Position numbers and translations under genes: made by a program
Assembly (NCBI GenBank): GCA_949130485.1
Contig: OX422185.1
Location: 14,011,011 to 14,075,010, forward strand
Origin: Agelas oroides
Lineage: Eukaryota; Porifera; Demospongiae; Agelasida; Agelasidae
Reading direction: 5' to 3'
DNA length: 64,000 nt
Shown here: positions 23,036-34,262 of the stretch, one piece after another
How positions within the stretch are numbered: the first letter of the stretch is position 1
Layout of the letters: every line of letters begins with the position of its first letter
Notes under the pieces: model-generated
The model's input: the letters and a program-made list of their open reading frames with translations, nothing else
Told to the model about the DNA's origin: nothing
The model's database searches: none

Positions 23036-25612
23036 TTTGAGTGCATCACCGAGTTTGGCGTGCTGTAGCGCTTAGCTCCTGCTAAGGGCAGAGTTCATAC
23101 ACACTTCGTAAATGCATAAATATCTGATGAATCTTTGAAGCGCGTGTGAGCCTCAACCCAATCTTAGCAGAAGCACAGCAATGTAATGTGTTGAACTCAG
23201 TGATGCCATTGAAACGTGCGTGTGAGCCCCACCCCAATCTTAGCGGAAGCACAGCAATATAATGTGTTGAACTCAGTGATGCCATTGAAACGTGCGTGTG
23301 AGCCCCACCCCAATCTTAGCGGAAGCACAGCAATATAATGTGTTGAACTCAGTGATGCCATTGAAACGTGCGTGTGAGCCCCACCCCAATCTTAGCGGAA
23401 GCACAGCAATATAATGTGTTGAACTCAGTGATGCCATTGAAACGTGCGTGTGAGTCCCACCCCAATCTTAGCGGAAGCACAGCAATATAATGTGTTGAAC
23501 TCAGTGATGCCATTGAAACGTGCGTGTGAGCCCCACCCCAATCTTAGCGGAAGCACAGCAATATAATGTGTTGAACTCAGTGATGCCATTGAAACGTGCG
23601 TGTGAGCCCCACCCCAATCTTAGCGGAAGCACAGCAATATAATGTGTTGAACTCAGTGATGCCATTGAAACGTGCGTGTGAGTCCCTCCCCAATCTTAGC
23701 GGAAGCACAGCAATGTAATGTGTTGAACTCAGTGATGCCATTGAAACGTGCGTGTGAGCCCCACCCCAATCTTAGCGGAAGCACAGCAATGTAATGTGTT
23801 GAACTCAGTGATGCCATTGAAACCTGCGTGTGAGCCCCACCCCAATCTTAGCAGAAGCACAGCAATGTAATGTGTTGAACTCAGTGATGCCATTGAAACG
23901 TGCGTGTGAGCCCCACCCCAATCTTAGCGGAAGCACAGCAATGTAATGTGTTGAACTCAGTGATGCCATTGAAACGTGCGTGTGAGCCCCACCCCAATCT
24001 TAGTGGAAGCACAGCAATATAATGTGTTGAACTCAGTGATGCCATTGAAACGTGCGTGTGAGCCCCACCCCAATCTTAGCGGAAGCACAGCAATGTAATG
24101 TGTTGAACTCAGTGATGCCATTGAAACGTGCGTGTGAGCCCCACCCCAATCTTAGTGGAAGCACAGCAATATAATGTGTTGAACTCAGTGATGCCATTGA
24201 AACGTGCGTGTGAGTCCCACCCCAATCTTAGCGGAAGCACAGCAATATAATGTGTTGAACTCAGTGATGCCATTGAAACGTGCGTGTGAGCCCCACCCCA
24301 ATCTTAGCGGAAGCACAGCAATATAATGTGTTGAACTCAGTGATGCCATTGAAACGTGCGTGTGAGCCCCACCCCAATCTTAGCGGAAGCACAGCAATAT
24401 AATGTGTTGAACTCAGTGATGCCATTGAAACGTGCGTGTGAGTCCCACCCCAATCTTAGCGGAAGCACAGCAATATAATGTGTTGAACTCAGTGATGCCA
24501 TTGAAACGTGCGTTTGAGCCCCACCCCAATCTTAGCGGAAGCACAGCAATATAATGTGTTGAACTCAGTGATGCCATAGAAACGTGCGTGTGAGTCCCAC
24601 CCCAATCTTAGTGGAAGCACAGCAATATAATGTGTTGAACTCAGTGATGCCATTGAAACGTGCATGTGAGCCCCACCCCAATCTTAGTGGAAGCACAGCA
24701 ATATAATGTGTTGGACTCAGTGATGCCATTGAAACGTGCGTGTGAGTCCCACCCCAATCTTAGCGGAAGCACAGCAATGTAATGTGTTGAACTCAGTGAT
24801 GCCATTGAAACGTGCGTGTGAGTCCCACCCCAATCTTAGCGGAAGCACAGCAATATAATGTGTTGAACTCAGTGATGCCATTGAAACGTGCGTGTGAGTC
24901 CCACCCCAATCTTAGTGGAAGCACAGCAATATAATGTGTTGAACTCAGTGATGCCATTGAAACGTGCGTGTGAGCCCCACCCCAATCTTAGCGGAAGCAC
25001 AGCAATATAATGTGTTGAACTCAGTGATGCCATTGAAACGTGCGTGTGAGCCCCACCCCAATCTTAGCGGAAGCACAGCAATATAATGTGTTGAACTCAG
25101 TGATGCCATTGAAACGTGCGTGTGAGCCCCACCCCAATCTTAGCGGAAGCACAGCAATATAATGTGTTGAACTCAGTGATGCCATTGAAACGTGCGTGTG
25201 AGCCCCACCCCAATCTTAGCAGAAGCACAGCAATGTAATGTGTTGAACTCAGTGATGCCATTGAAACGTGCGTGTGAGCCCCACCCCAATCTTAGCGGAA
25301 GCACAGCAATATAATGTGTTGAACTCAGTGATGCCATTGAAACGTGCGTGTGAGCCCCACCCCAATCTTAGCGGAAGCACAGCAATATAATGTGTTGAAC
25401 TCAGTGATGCCATTGAAACGTGCGTGTGAGTCCCACCCCAATCTTAGCGGAAGCACAGCAATATAATGTGTTGAACTCAGTGATGCCATTGAAACGTGCG
25501 TGTGAGCCCCACCCCAATCTTAGCGGAAGCACAGCAATATAATGTGTTGAACTCAGTGATGCCATTGAAACGTGTGACAGAATAATATTTGATTTCTAAC
25601 TGAGACTGCCAC
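23036..25612. mobile_element. Foldback MITE with one arm amplified to a 76-bp satellite
   Basis: A degenerate left arm and centre (CTAAGGGCAGAGTTCATACA, CACTTCGTAAATGC) are followed by about 32 copies of a 76-bp unit: TGAGCCCCACCCCAATCTTA, GCGGAAGCACAGCAATATAA, TGTGTTGAACTCAGTGATGC and CATTGAAACGTGCG. This parallels the right arm of the 259-bp foldback MITE (TGAGCCCCGCCCTTAACGG, then a TTGAACGCAGCGATGC box and ACGCG). The array closes with ATTTCTAACTGAGACTGCCAC, the expected MITE right end. No left GTGGCAGTCCC end is recognisable. Confidence 0.8.
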
Positions 25613-25774
25613 ATACATGTATGTATGCTAACGATGCCGCAGTGCCTTCTAGCAGTTTTGTATTCCGAACATGAAGCTCAAGAAGAACAGATCGCCCCAC
25701 TGAGCATGTTTTTATGTGGTTAGCAAACAATTTTTGGAAATTGATTTGCTACCAGACAGTTTCATTTGTATTCA

Positions 25775-26572
25775 CTGTAAAAACAGATTGCCACAGAGTG
25801 GTTGTACCCTGGTTGCATGGCTTATTTTGGTGTCAGAGGCTAATGGTGTAGAACTACTTGAGAGGTAGTTTTCTTGTTTCTTCCTCTTTTCCTTGTTCCA
25901 GAATGAAGAAATTAGCATGTAGTAAACCTTGCAACCATGGTAACCACTCTGCATTTAAGGTTACGGGATATTGCTCGAGCGGGTGTACTCACCGTATATT
26001 CTAAATTTACGTACGCACGCTACAATTTTCACTGGAAACAGCCGCGATTAGATATGTATTTTCCAGCCAAAAATAGAGTTCAGCAGCTATGTATATGAAG
26101 CGGTTTAATGACCAAAGTGCTATAAAATGGACAACGCAAGTCCGGACGGAGAGCTTTTTTGGATAGCGTCCACTGTCGTAAGTATACAGAAGTTAATAAT
26201 TGTGTGATACAATCAAGTTAGCGGAAAACATACTATTTGTCAAAAAGCAAGAGGTACTTTGCAAAAACGCCTTCGTCCGGACCTCGAAAATGTTATGAAT
26301 TGTCTATTTGCGATGCCGTTCCTCCCTCCCGGTTGCTTGCGGAAGCGGAATTTGGCTGGAAAATTTGCGAACTTTGACCACGCATGCACGACCGCTCCAT
26401 AGAGATCTCTCATTGCTTCTCGCTGTGCAAGTTTGCCTCTCGACTCATCTTCCGTGTTTTGCAGCTGTAGCCTAACACACGCAGCCACTGCAAGTTGTTC
26501 CGTTTGGATCTCTGACCACACCCATTTCCGTATCCCGTAACCTTAAAACAACCAATCTGTTTTTACAGTGTT
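25775..26572. mobile_element. MITE with CACTGTAAAAACAG ends, split by a nested element
   Basis: CACTGTAAAAACAGATTG at the left and its exact inverse at the right (26555-26572). After removing the nested 584-bp element, the inner arms also match (GAGTGGTTGTACCCTGGTTG against GAGTGGTTACCATGGTTGC). The original element was therefore about 215 bp. No target duplication was identified. Confidence 0.7.
25959..26542. mobile_element. TTAA-flanked MITE, 584 bp
   Basis: GGTTACGGGATA and its inverse TATCCCGTAACC are flanked directly by TTAA (25955-25958, 26543-26546). TTAA target duplications are known for the piggyBac and Kolobok superfamilies; the GG start fits no single one decisively. A 93-codon reverse frame inside has no recognisable domain. 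Confidence 0.75.
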
Positions 26573-26883
26573 CAACTGTGCAGAGCAGTTGGCAGTGATG
26601 TTTCTAGCAGTGGTGTTACTGTGACCTATGGGTCGGCACTGATGTTTCACTGTTCACTAGCTACATGTAGATTGGTCGGCACTGGAAAGCTGTTTCACTG
26701 TTCACTAGCTACATGTAGATTGTAAGCTATAGTAAGTGTAGCTTCTTCCAAGGCTTTTCACATACCCTCGTTTCGTTCAACTGGCACTTGAGACAGTTGC
26801 CTTGTGACACTCACATTGCTGGTTGTGTATGAATTGTGGAAACCAGGTGCTCCCCCTCCTCACCACATGTAACACTTGTTGTC

Positions 26884-26902
26884 ATGGCTACCATCGGCAA
26901 AG
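26884..26902 (+). CDS. Possible start exon, both B copies
   Basis: ATGGCTACCATCGGCAAAG is followed by GTAGGTTT, a good donor, and is kept unchanged at 55661-55679 in B2 within otherwise drifting sequence. It would encode MATIGK and leave phase 1. No next exon in the right phase is visible nearby, so this is a weak candidate. Confidence 0.2.
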
Positions 26903-28139
26903 GTAGGTTTAGAAGGGTGACCTATTATTCCAAAAGAAATTCCTGAATATACTGCACCCATCCCTAGTCCTGGGTAGCAGGCTAAAGCCCATGGTAGCCA
27001 TGGCAACCAGTCTTATCTGGATTGGGCTACAGTAGGTGGTTTATACAATGCTTGTACAACACATGTACAAATATGGTCATATGTCACTCTGTGGTCAATC
27101 AATCACAGCTTTCCTTCTTGGTTGCAGTCGTTAAGCCAGCGGTCCAGATAATTGGATTTTAAAGTCGATACAGGAAGTGCCCGGGAAGCTTCATTCCAAC
27201 GTGTAATTAGCATGTCGCTTACTTCCTGCCTTTTCCAACAGACAGCTCTCTCCAACCATGGCCGATTCAAGCCGGACTTGCGCTCGTTTCTATACAATGG
27301 TACCTTAGCTTTACGGAAATCCACTTTAGGTCGGCGTCAGGCGAGGGTAGGCGGCGTACGAGCGGCTTTTGTCAGCATTGTCGCGCGCGACTCGATCGAC
27401 ACCCCCGCACAAAATTTTGGAACATTTTGTTCCGCCTGGACCGATCTGCACGATCTATATATCGGCGGATAGCCCGAGAAAAACTACACAAAATATGTGA
27501 AAATTGGCCTGTCATATCGTCAACTTTTTGCACTACCCGAGCTAAAAGCAAGCCAAAAATTTAGCGTTCACGTGCATGTAGACAGGCCTCGGGCATAGCT
27601 TAGGGAGCTGAAAGAAGCGAAGGACCGTCGATATAAGCTAAAAGAAAGTAACAGCAAGTTGAAATAATGTGGGAAATAGCATATACAGCTAAGATAATGC
27701 CATCAATGAAGTACCAGCCAGTGATTCACTGAACAAATGTGTGTACTTATACCTGGTTATACTGCAGCATTCTCCCTACAAGTATCGTGTATGCACTGGT
27801 GACTAGTCTCGTACCCAAGTGCCTGGGTACTAGTTTATTCCAGTATACACTGAGACAAATATGTAAACTGGCAAGCAGCAATGCACACAAAATCTTCATC
27901 CACAAAGTAGACGGGTGATGTGAGCAAGGAGAAAGAACAGTTAGTGCTCGAAAGTACTTTTGGTACGACAAAGTACACCTCAGATTTTAGTTTTCCATGC
28001 CAGTATGGTTTGGCATCGCATTTATCCTATCGACATACCACCACGGAAGTATCAATTTGTGCCTTGCCAGTATCACTTTAATGCCTTGATATGGCACTGC
28101 TTGGCACATAGACATGGGGCACAGGTAGTCTCGTTCCCA

Positions 28140-28692
28140 GGCTATTTTCTGCACACGGAGGGAAAAAAACAGTCTGGTCATTAGAACGGCCTATTCTGTT
28201 TTTGTTCTTTGCGGTTTAAAAATTGGTGACGCAATGTCTTTGAAAATGTATTATGTGACACAAAGCTTGAAACTATGATAAAGCTGCAAAGAGACAGTTA
28301 GTTGCTCTTTTCAGAGCTTCCGAATGCCAAGAAACAAAGATTCACAAAACTTGAAACCTCTGTCAACCTCAGAGTGACGCTAAAACACTCTTACTTGACA
28401 TTTGAAGCTCAGGAACTTCACACTGCCAGTTGGCAAGCTCAGAAACACACATCACTCATTCACAGAAGTCCTGGCATTCTTTAGTTGGTCCGCTCTTTGG
28501 TTCTGCCTGGCCTAGTCGCTTCAATCACCTTGCCTTCTTTGGTTGCCATTTGTTCCAGTACATGACGTCACTTGCATGAAGCAATCAGATTGGAGCGCCA
28601 CCATCGTGGCGCTTGGAACAAAAATGGAATAGGCCTTTGAGCAGACTATTTTTCCCTCCACATGCAGAAAAACAGTCTGGGCACGAGACTGC
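28140..28692. mobile_element. Nested TAGYCTCG-like element
   Basis: GTCTCGTTCCCAGGC with TCTGCACACGGAGGGAAAAA at the left faces the inverted forms GGAGGGAAAAATAGTCTG and GTCTCGTGCCCAGAC at the right. The 12-mer GGCACAGGTAGT occurs at both borders (28128-28139, 28693-28704), probably a target duplication plus shared end bases. No coding capacity is recognised. Confidence 0.65.
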
Positions 28693-29048
28693 GGCACAGG
28701 TAGTGACCCCATCACCTACATTTAGCTATGTTATATTTTTATAGCCTCATAAAGTTTGAAATACTTGTGAACTGCCTAAGCCGTTTTGGTCCTATTGTAC
28801 AGAAATGCATCCTAAAAAAATTTTTTCTCCTTTTGAAGACTAGCCTTTGAGAACTCAATCAACAACAAGGCAACCTAAACAGCATTTTGTTTAATTCAGG
28901 GAGCTATACAAACATTTCATACCTGTATAGGATACTACTGGAAGCTGAATGCTGGTATGGGCAGTTGATGCACTAGTACATAAATACCCTCCACCACCCT
29001 CCTCCACTCTCCCCTATCTCCACCACCATCCTGTTGGTCTCTCAAGAT

Positions 29049-29253
29049 GGTGACATAGCGACGGCACAATGACATAAAAAATGCACACCCTGCAGCTATA
29101 TGCCAATGTTGTCTCACTCTATCGCTGTATCACCTACCGGCTCAGCATCTGAAATTGCTGAGCCGGTAGGTGATACAGTGACAGAGTGAGACAACATGGG
29201 CATATAGCTACAGGGTGTGTATTTTTTATGTCACTGCGCCATGGTATGTCACC
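29049..29253. mobile_element. Nested foldback element, ~205 bp
   Basis: GGTGACATA and its inverse bound arms of about 95 bp that share ATGACATAAAAAAT, GCAGCTATATGCC, GTTGTCTCACTCT and GTATCACCTACCGGCTCAGC around a 10-base centre. It looks like a small foldback MITE. Confidence 0.7.
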
Positions 29254-30019
29254 TGGTGTTTTCAGGTCCATTCAGGCACACTGATTCTATTGAGGCACAG
29301 TAGCACACTGGTTGGTAGTACATTGAGGGAATGAGACAACACTGGCACACTGATTGACAAACACAGCAGCACACTTAACAAATTATCCTTCAGTGAACTA
29401 CTGGCTGGTACTTCATTGATGGCATTATCTTAGCTATATATGCTATTTCCCACATTATTTCAACTTGCTGTTACTTTCTTTTAGCTTATATCGACGGTCC
29501 TTCGCTTCTTTCAGCTCCCTAAGCTGTGCCCGAGGCCTGTCTACATGCACGTGAACGCTAAATTTTTGGCTTGCTTTTAGCTCGGGTAGTGCAAAAAGTT
29601 GACGATATGACAGGCCAATTTTCACATATTTTGTGTAGTTTTTCTCGGGCTATCCGCCGATATATAGATCGTGCAGATCGGTCCAGGCGGAACAAAATGT
29701 TCCAAAATTTTGTGCGGGGGTGTCGATCGAGTCGCGCGCGACAATGCTGACAAAAGCCGCTCGTACGCCGCCTACCCTCGCCTGACGCCGACCTAAAGTG
29801 GATTTCCGTAAAGCTAAGGTACCATTGTATATAAACGAGCGCAAGTCCGGCTTGAATCGGCCATGGTTGGAGAGAGCTGTCTGTTGGAAAAGGCAGGAAG
29901 TAAGCGACATGCTAATTACACGTTGGAATGAAGCTTCCCGGGCACTTCCTGTATCGACTTTAAAATCCAATTATCTGGACCGCTGGCTTAACGACTGGTT
30001 GCAATTGTGAATATGTGTA

Positions 30020-32040
30020 AGAACCCAAGTCTTGAACCCAGACCCCCCCTTCAACCCTGGGTACGAGACTGTGGTTTCAGTACTCTTGAACCCAGACCCC
30101 CCCTTCAACCCTGGGTACGAGACCATGGTTTCAGTAGTCTCGAACCTAGACCCTCCTTCAACCCTGGGTACGAGATCATGGTTTCAGTAGTCTTGGACCT
30201 AGACCCTCCTTCAACCCTGTGTACGAGACCATGGTTTCAGTAGTCTCGAACCTAGACCCTCCTTCAACCCTGGGTACGAGACCATGGTTTCAGTAGTCTC
30301 GAACCTAGATCCTCCTTCAACACTGGGTACGAGACCATGGTTTCAGTAGTCTCGAACCCAGACCCTCCTTCAACCCTGGGTACGAGACTGTGGTTTCAGT
30401 AGTCTTGGACCTAGACCCTCCTTCAACCCTGTGTACGAGACCATGGTTTCAGTAGTCTCGAACCTAGACCCTCCTTCAACCCTGGGTACGAGACCATGGT
30501 TTCAGTAGTCTCGAACCCAGACCCTCCTTCAACCCTGGGTACGAGACTGTGGTTTCAGTAGTCTCGAACCCAGACCCCCCTTCAACCCTGGGTACGAGAC
30601 CATGGTTTCAGTAGTCTCGAACCTAGACCCTCCTTCAACCCTGGGTACGAGACTGTGGTTTCAGTAGTCTCGAACCCAGACCCCCCTTCAACCCTGGGTA
30701 CGAGGCTGTGGTTTGAGTAGTCTCGAACCCAGACCCTCCTTCAACCCTGTGTACGAGACCATGGTTTCAGTAGTCTCGAACCTAGACCCTCCTTCAACCC
30801 TGGGTACGAGACTGTGGTTGCAGTAGTCTCGAACCTAGACCCTCCTTCAACCCTGGGTACGAGACTGTGGTTTCAGTAGTCTTGGACCCAGACCCTCCTT
30901 CAACCCTGTGTACGAGACCGTGGTTTCAGTAGTCTCGAACCTAGACCCTCCTTCAACCCTGTGTATGAGACTGTGGTTTCAGTAGTCTCGAACCTAGACC
31001 CTCCTTCAACCCTGGGTACGAGACTGTGGTTGCAGTAGTCTCGAACCTAGACCCTCCTTCAACCCTGGGTACGAGACTGTGGTTTCAGTAGTCTTGGACC
31101 CAGACCCTCCTTCAACCCTGTGTACGAGACCGTGGTTTCAGTAGTCTCGAACCTAGACCCTCCTTCAACCCTGTGTATGAGACTGTGGTTTCAGTAGTCT
31201 TGAACCCAGACCCTCCTTCAACCCTGTGTACGAGACCATGGTTTCAGTAGTCTCGAACCCAGACCCTCCTTCAACCCTGGGTACGAGACTGTGGTTTCAG
31301 TAGTCTCGAACCTAGACCCTCCTTCAACCCTGGGTACGAGACCGTGGTTTCAGTAGTCTCGAACCTAGACCCTCCTTCAACCCTGGGTACGAGACCGTGG
31401 TTTCAGTAGTCTCGAACCTAGACCCTCCTTCAACCCTGGGTACGAGACTGTGGTTTCAGTAGTCTCGAACCTAGACCCTCCTTCAACCCTGGGTACGAGA
31501 CTGTGGTTTCAGTAGTCTTGGACCCAGACCCTCCTTCAACCCTGTGTACGAGACCGTGGTTTCAGTAGTCTCGAACCTAGACCCTCCTTCAACCCTGTGT
31601 ATGAGACTGTGGTTTCAGTAGTCTCGAACCCAGACCCTCCTTCAACCCTGGGTACGAGACTGTGGTTTCAGTAGTCTCGAACCTAGACCCTCCTTCAACC
31701 CTGGGTACGAGACTGTGGTTTCAGTAGTCTCGAACCTAGACCCTCCTTCAACCCTGGGTACGAGACCGTGGTTTCAGTAGTCTCGAACCTAGACCCTCCT
31801 TCAACCCTGGGTACGAGACCGTGGTTTCAGTAGTCTCGAACCTAGACCCTCCTTCAACCCTGGGTACGAGACTGTGGTTTCAGTAGTCTCGAACCTAGAC
31901 CCTCCTTCAACCCTGGGTACGAGGCTGTGGTTTCAGTAGTCTTGGACCCAGACCCTCCTTCAACCCTGTGTACGAGACCATGGTTTCAGTAGTCTCGAAC
32001 CTAGACCCTCCTTCAACCCTGGGTATGAGACTATGGTTTC
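30020..32040. repeat. 53-bp minisatellite with a dyad in each unit, ~38 copies
   Basis: The unit is TAGTCTCGAACCTAGACCC, TCCTTCAACCCTGGGTACGA and GACTGTGGTTTCAG. Each holds GTCTCGAACC and, inverted, GTCTCGTACC, so it resembles a miniature TAGYCTCG element with both ends facing. Variants (GTCTTGGACC, CCTGTGTACG, GGTTGCAG) recur in blocks. The B2 array at 55925-56890 has about 18 copies. Confidence 0.9.
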
Positions 32041-32598
32041 AGGTGTTGTTACTGTGAGGTGACCATTGTATAGCTGTGGACAGTTTGGAGTTGAGAGACC
32101 TCTGCTGTCTTATTATACTGTACATTGTTAACTAGCAAAGGTCAACCATGTCGTACCTCCTGGTGCCTTGTGTTTTTGCCCTCATATTATTCTCCACTGA
32201 CTATCCATCATGCTCAAAGTGCCAGCCCTATTACTTGGGAGATGCTTGATCATCGTGGGGCAAGGCTGGTCAAGCAGCACTCTGCTAGCTTCCTATTTTG
32301 TCATGGCATCCAGACCATGCCTGTAGCAATAGCATTGCCAACAGGGTTTTCAGTCAGGGCAGCTGCATGTACATAGGCGTGGGCTAAGCTTCACATTCAA
32401 ATCATGCGCTGGATCTCTACCACATAGGCATCATTCATGCACGGCCCTTTACCTGAAGTGATCTCCGTCAAACTCTGTGCATAACTTCTGCCGTCCTTTC
32501 ATGATCTGTCATCACTGTTATAGTTCAGGTAGCTTACACTGTCAGTGCATAATTGGTCCTCATTCAGAACCTTGCGCTAATGCACTTGGTAATTCGGA

Positions 32599-33470
32599 AA
32601 AGTCTATGACCAGGCTCTCCTCCTCTCTGTCACTAGATTGAGAGGGGGGGGGGGTGGGGGGTAGTGACCTGGATTTGCGGCTGTGTTGCATGCAAGAAGG
32701 CTGTCCTCTCTGTCACTAGATTGAGATGATGGGGGGAGTGACCTGGATTTGCGGCTGTGTTTGAGGCTGTGTTGCAAGTCACAGCTCACTTTTTCAGTAG
32801 TAATATATGTCATAGCTGGATTTGCAGCTGGTGTTTGCGGCTGTGTTGCATGCAAGAAGGCTCTCCTCCTCTCTGTCACTAGATTGAGATGATGGGGGGA
32901 GTGACCTGGATTTGCGGCTGTGTTTGAGGCTGTGTTGCAAGTCACAGCTCACTTTTTCAGTAGTAATATATGTCATAGCTGGATTTGCGGCTGGTGTTTG
33001 CGGCTGTGTTGCAAGTCACAGCTCACTTTTTCAGTAGTAATATATGTCATAGCTGGATTTGCGGCTGGTGTTTGAGGCTGTGTTGCAAGTCACAGCTCAC
33101 TTTTTCAGTAGTAATATATGTCATAGCTGGATTTGCGGCTGGTGTTTGAGACTGTGTTGCAAGTCACAGCTCACTTTTTCAGTAGTAATATATGTCATAG
33201 CAGGATTTGAGGTTGGTGTTTGAGGCTGTGTTGCAAGTCACAGCTCACTTTTTCAGTAGTAATATATGTCATAGCTGGATTTGCGGCTGTGTTTGAGGCT
33301 GTGTTGCAAGTCACAGCTCACTTTTTCAGTAGTAATATATGTCATAGCTGGATTTGCGGCTGGTGTTTGAGACTGTGTTGCAAGTCACAGCTCACTTTTT
33401 CAGTAGTAATATATCTCATAGCTGGATTTGCGGCTGGTGTTTGCGGCTGTGTTGCATGCAAGAAGGCTAG
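32599..33470. repeat. 74-bp minisatellite present only in B1
   Basis: Units TCATAGCTGGATTTGCGGCT, GGTGTTTGAGGCTGTGTTGC, AAGTCACAGCTCACTTTTTC and AGTAGTAATATATG repeat about eight times, flanked by G-run-containing CTCTCCTCCTCTCTGTCACT copies. In B2 (57460-57620) only the flanking CTCTGTCACT copies remain. A related single stretch (AGTCACGGCTCAATTTTTC) lies at about 36370. Confidence 0.8.
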
Positions 33471-33758
33471 GGTAATTCAGAACTGCAGCCTCATTCCCAG
33501 GCCTTCCAACATGCCACCTCCATCCCTAGGGTTAATGCCATCCACTAGTACATCCTATAATAGAACTGTTGTGAATATAGTCAGTGTTCCACCCACAAAC
33601 ACGCAGTTACAAAATGAATTTCATTTGTAGCCCATAACCTTAAGTGGACAAGGGTGCGTGCCATGGCAACTGGTATGAGGGGGGTCACAGCCTGATCCTG
33701 GATGAGTAACTTTGCACATACAGTTTCTTCTTCCACTGGTTAACACCATTTCACCTCA

Positions 33759-33854
<96 letters not shown>

Positions 33855-33906
33855 CACACACACACACACATGCACGCACGCACACACACCCACACACACA
33901 CACACA
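33759..33906. repeat. CA microsatellite abutting an exon acceptor
   Basis: About 70 CA dinucleotides with a few interruptions (GCA, TGCACG, CCA) end in CACAG directly before the candidate exon at 33908. The B2 counterpart (57898-57958) is much shorter. Confidence 0.95.
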
Positions 33907-33907
33907 G

Positions 33908-34262
33908 TATTTCATCTAGTGACACAGACCAGCTCCAATGGGATGATGACAAAGAGGAACCAGCTATTCTGGACAGAAGAGGTCGTCTGGGACCACTTTG
34001 GAAAACCCACCCCCACACCTTAAAAGGTACAGTTGTATACATACTACTGTGTGTGTTACTGTGAGTGCTCGATATTAGACACCTCGATTAGGCACTTTCT
34101 CAACAATATATTTGGTCTACAGTGGGGAAGGGGCATTTACTTGAATATTCAATAACTAGTTTTGACTACCTGGTTCAACGCAAGATGCATGATGACTTTG
34201 CTGTAGCTATCCTGGACCAGAAGAATGGCAACATGGCTGGTCAGGAAATCGCCAGCGACTAA
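33908..34262 (+). CDS. Two-exon C-terminus of an unknown protein (B1 copy)
   Basis: Exon 1 (33908-34026) follows an AG at the end of the CA repeat and ends AAAAG before GTACAG. Exon 2 (34123-34262) follows TTTGGTCTACAG and ends in TAA. The 96-base intron has GT-AG borders. Exon 1 leaves phase 1 and exon 2 is open only when entered in phase 1, a consistency not expected by chance. The visible 85 residues include DTDQLQWDDDKEEPAILD, WKTHPHTLK, DYLVQRKMHDDFAVAILD and end GQEIASD. I do not recognise the family. Exon 1 needs an upstream exon donating two bases; none is identified. The B2 copy (57962-58317) has a 5-base frameshift. A weaker relative of exon 1 may lie at 39178-39260. Confidence 0.45.

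Larger units (their letters stand above)
27127..29995. mobile_element. 2.87-kb DNA transposon with ~605-bp inverted ends
   Basis: Ends are GTCGTTAAGCCAGCGG and its exact inverse. The octamer TGGTTGCA is duplicated at 27119-27126 and 29996-30003, while B2 has one TGGTTGCA at the empty site near 55895. The arms, about 27127-27734 and 29391-29995, are almost identical, so both carry the same open frames: 106 codons reading inward (27152-27472 forward, 29650-29970 reverse) and about 70 codons reading outward. These frames match nothing I know. The interior lacks a transposase and holds two nested elements. An 8-bp duplication suits hAT or similar families, but arms this long are unusual for hAT. 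Confidence 0.9.

Noticed and set aside
26240..26521. 93-codon reverse frame as a gene
   Set aside because: It lies wholly within the TTAA-flanked MITE and has no recognisable domain.
32125..32376. 83-codon frame kept in both B copies (79 codons at 56987-57226) as a small gene
   Set aside because: Both are open to the same stop and start with a hydrophobic stretch, but differences between copies are mostly amino-acid changing and a 2-base indel near the start shifts the entry frame.
33712..34023. Histidine/threonine repeat protein over the CA microsatellite
   Set aside because: The frame is simply (CA)n; in this phase it ends in a stop at the exon border.
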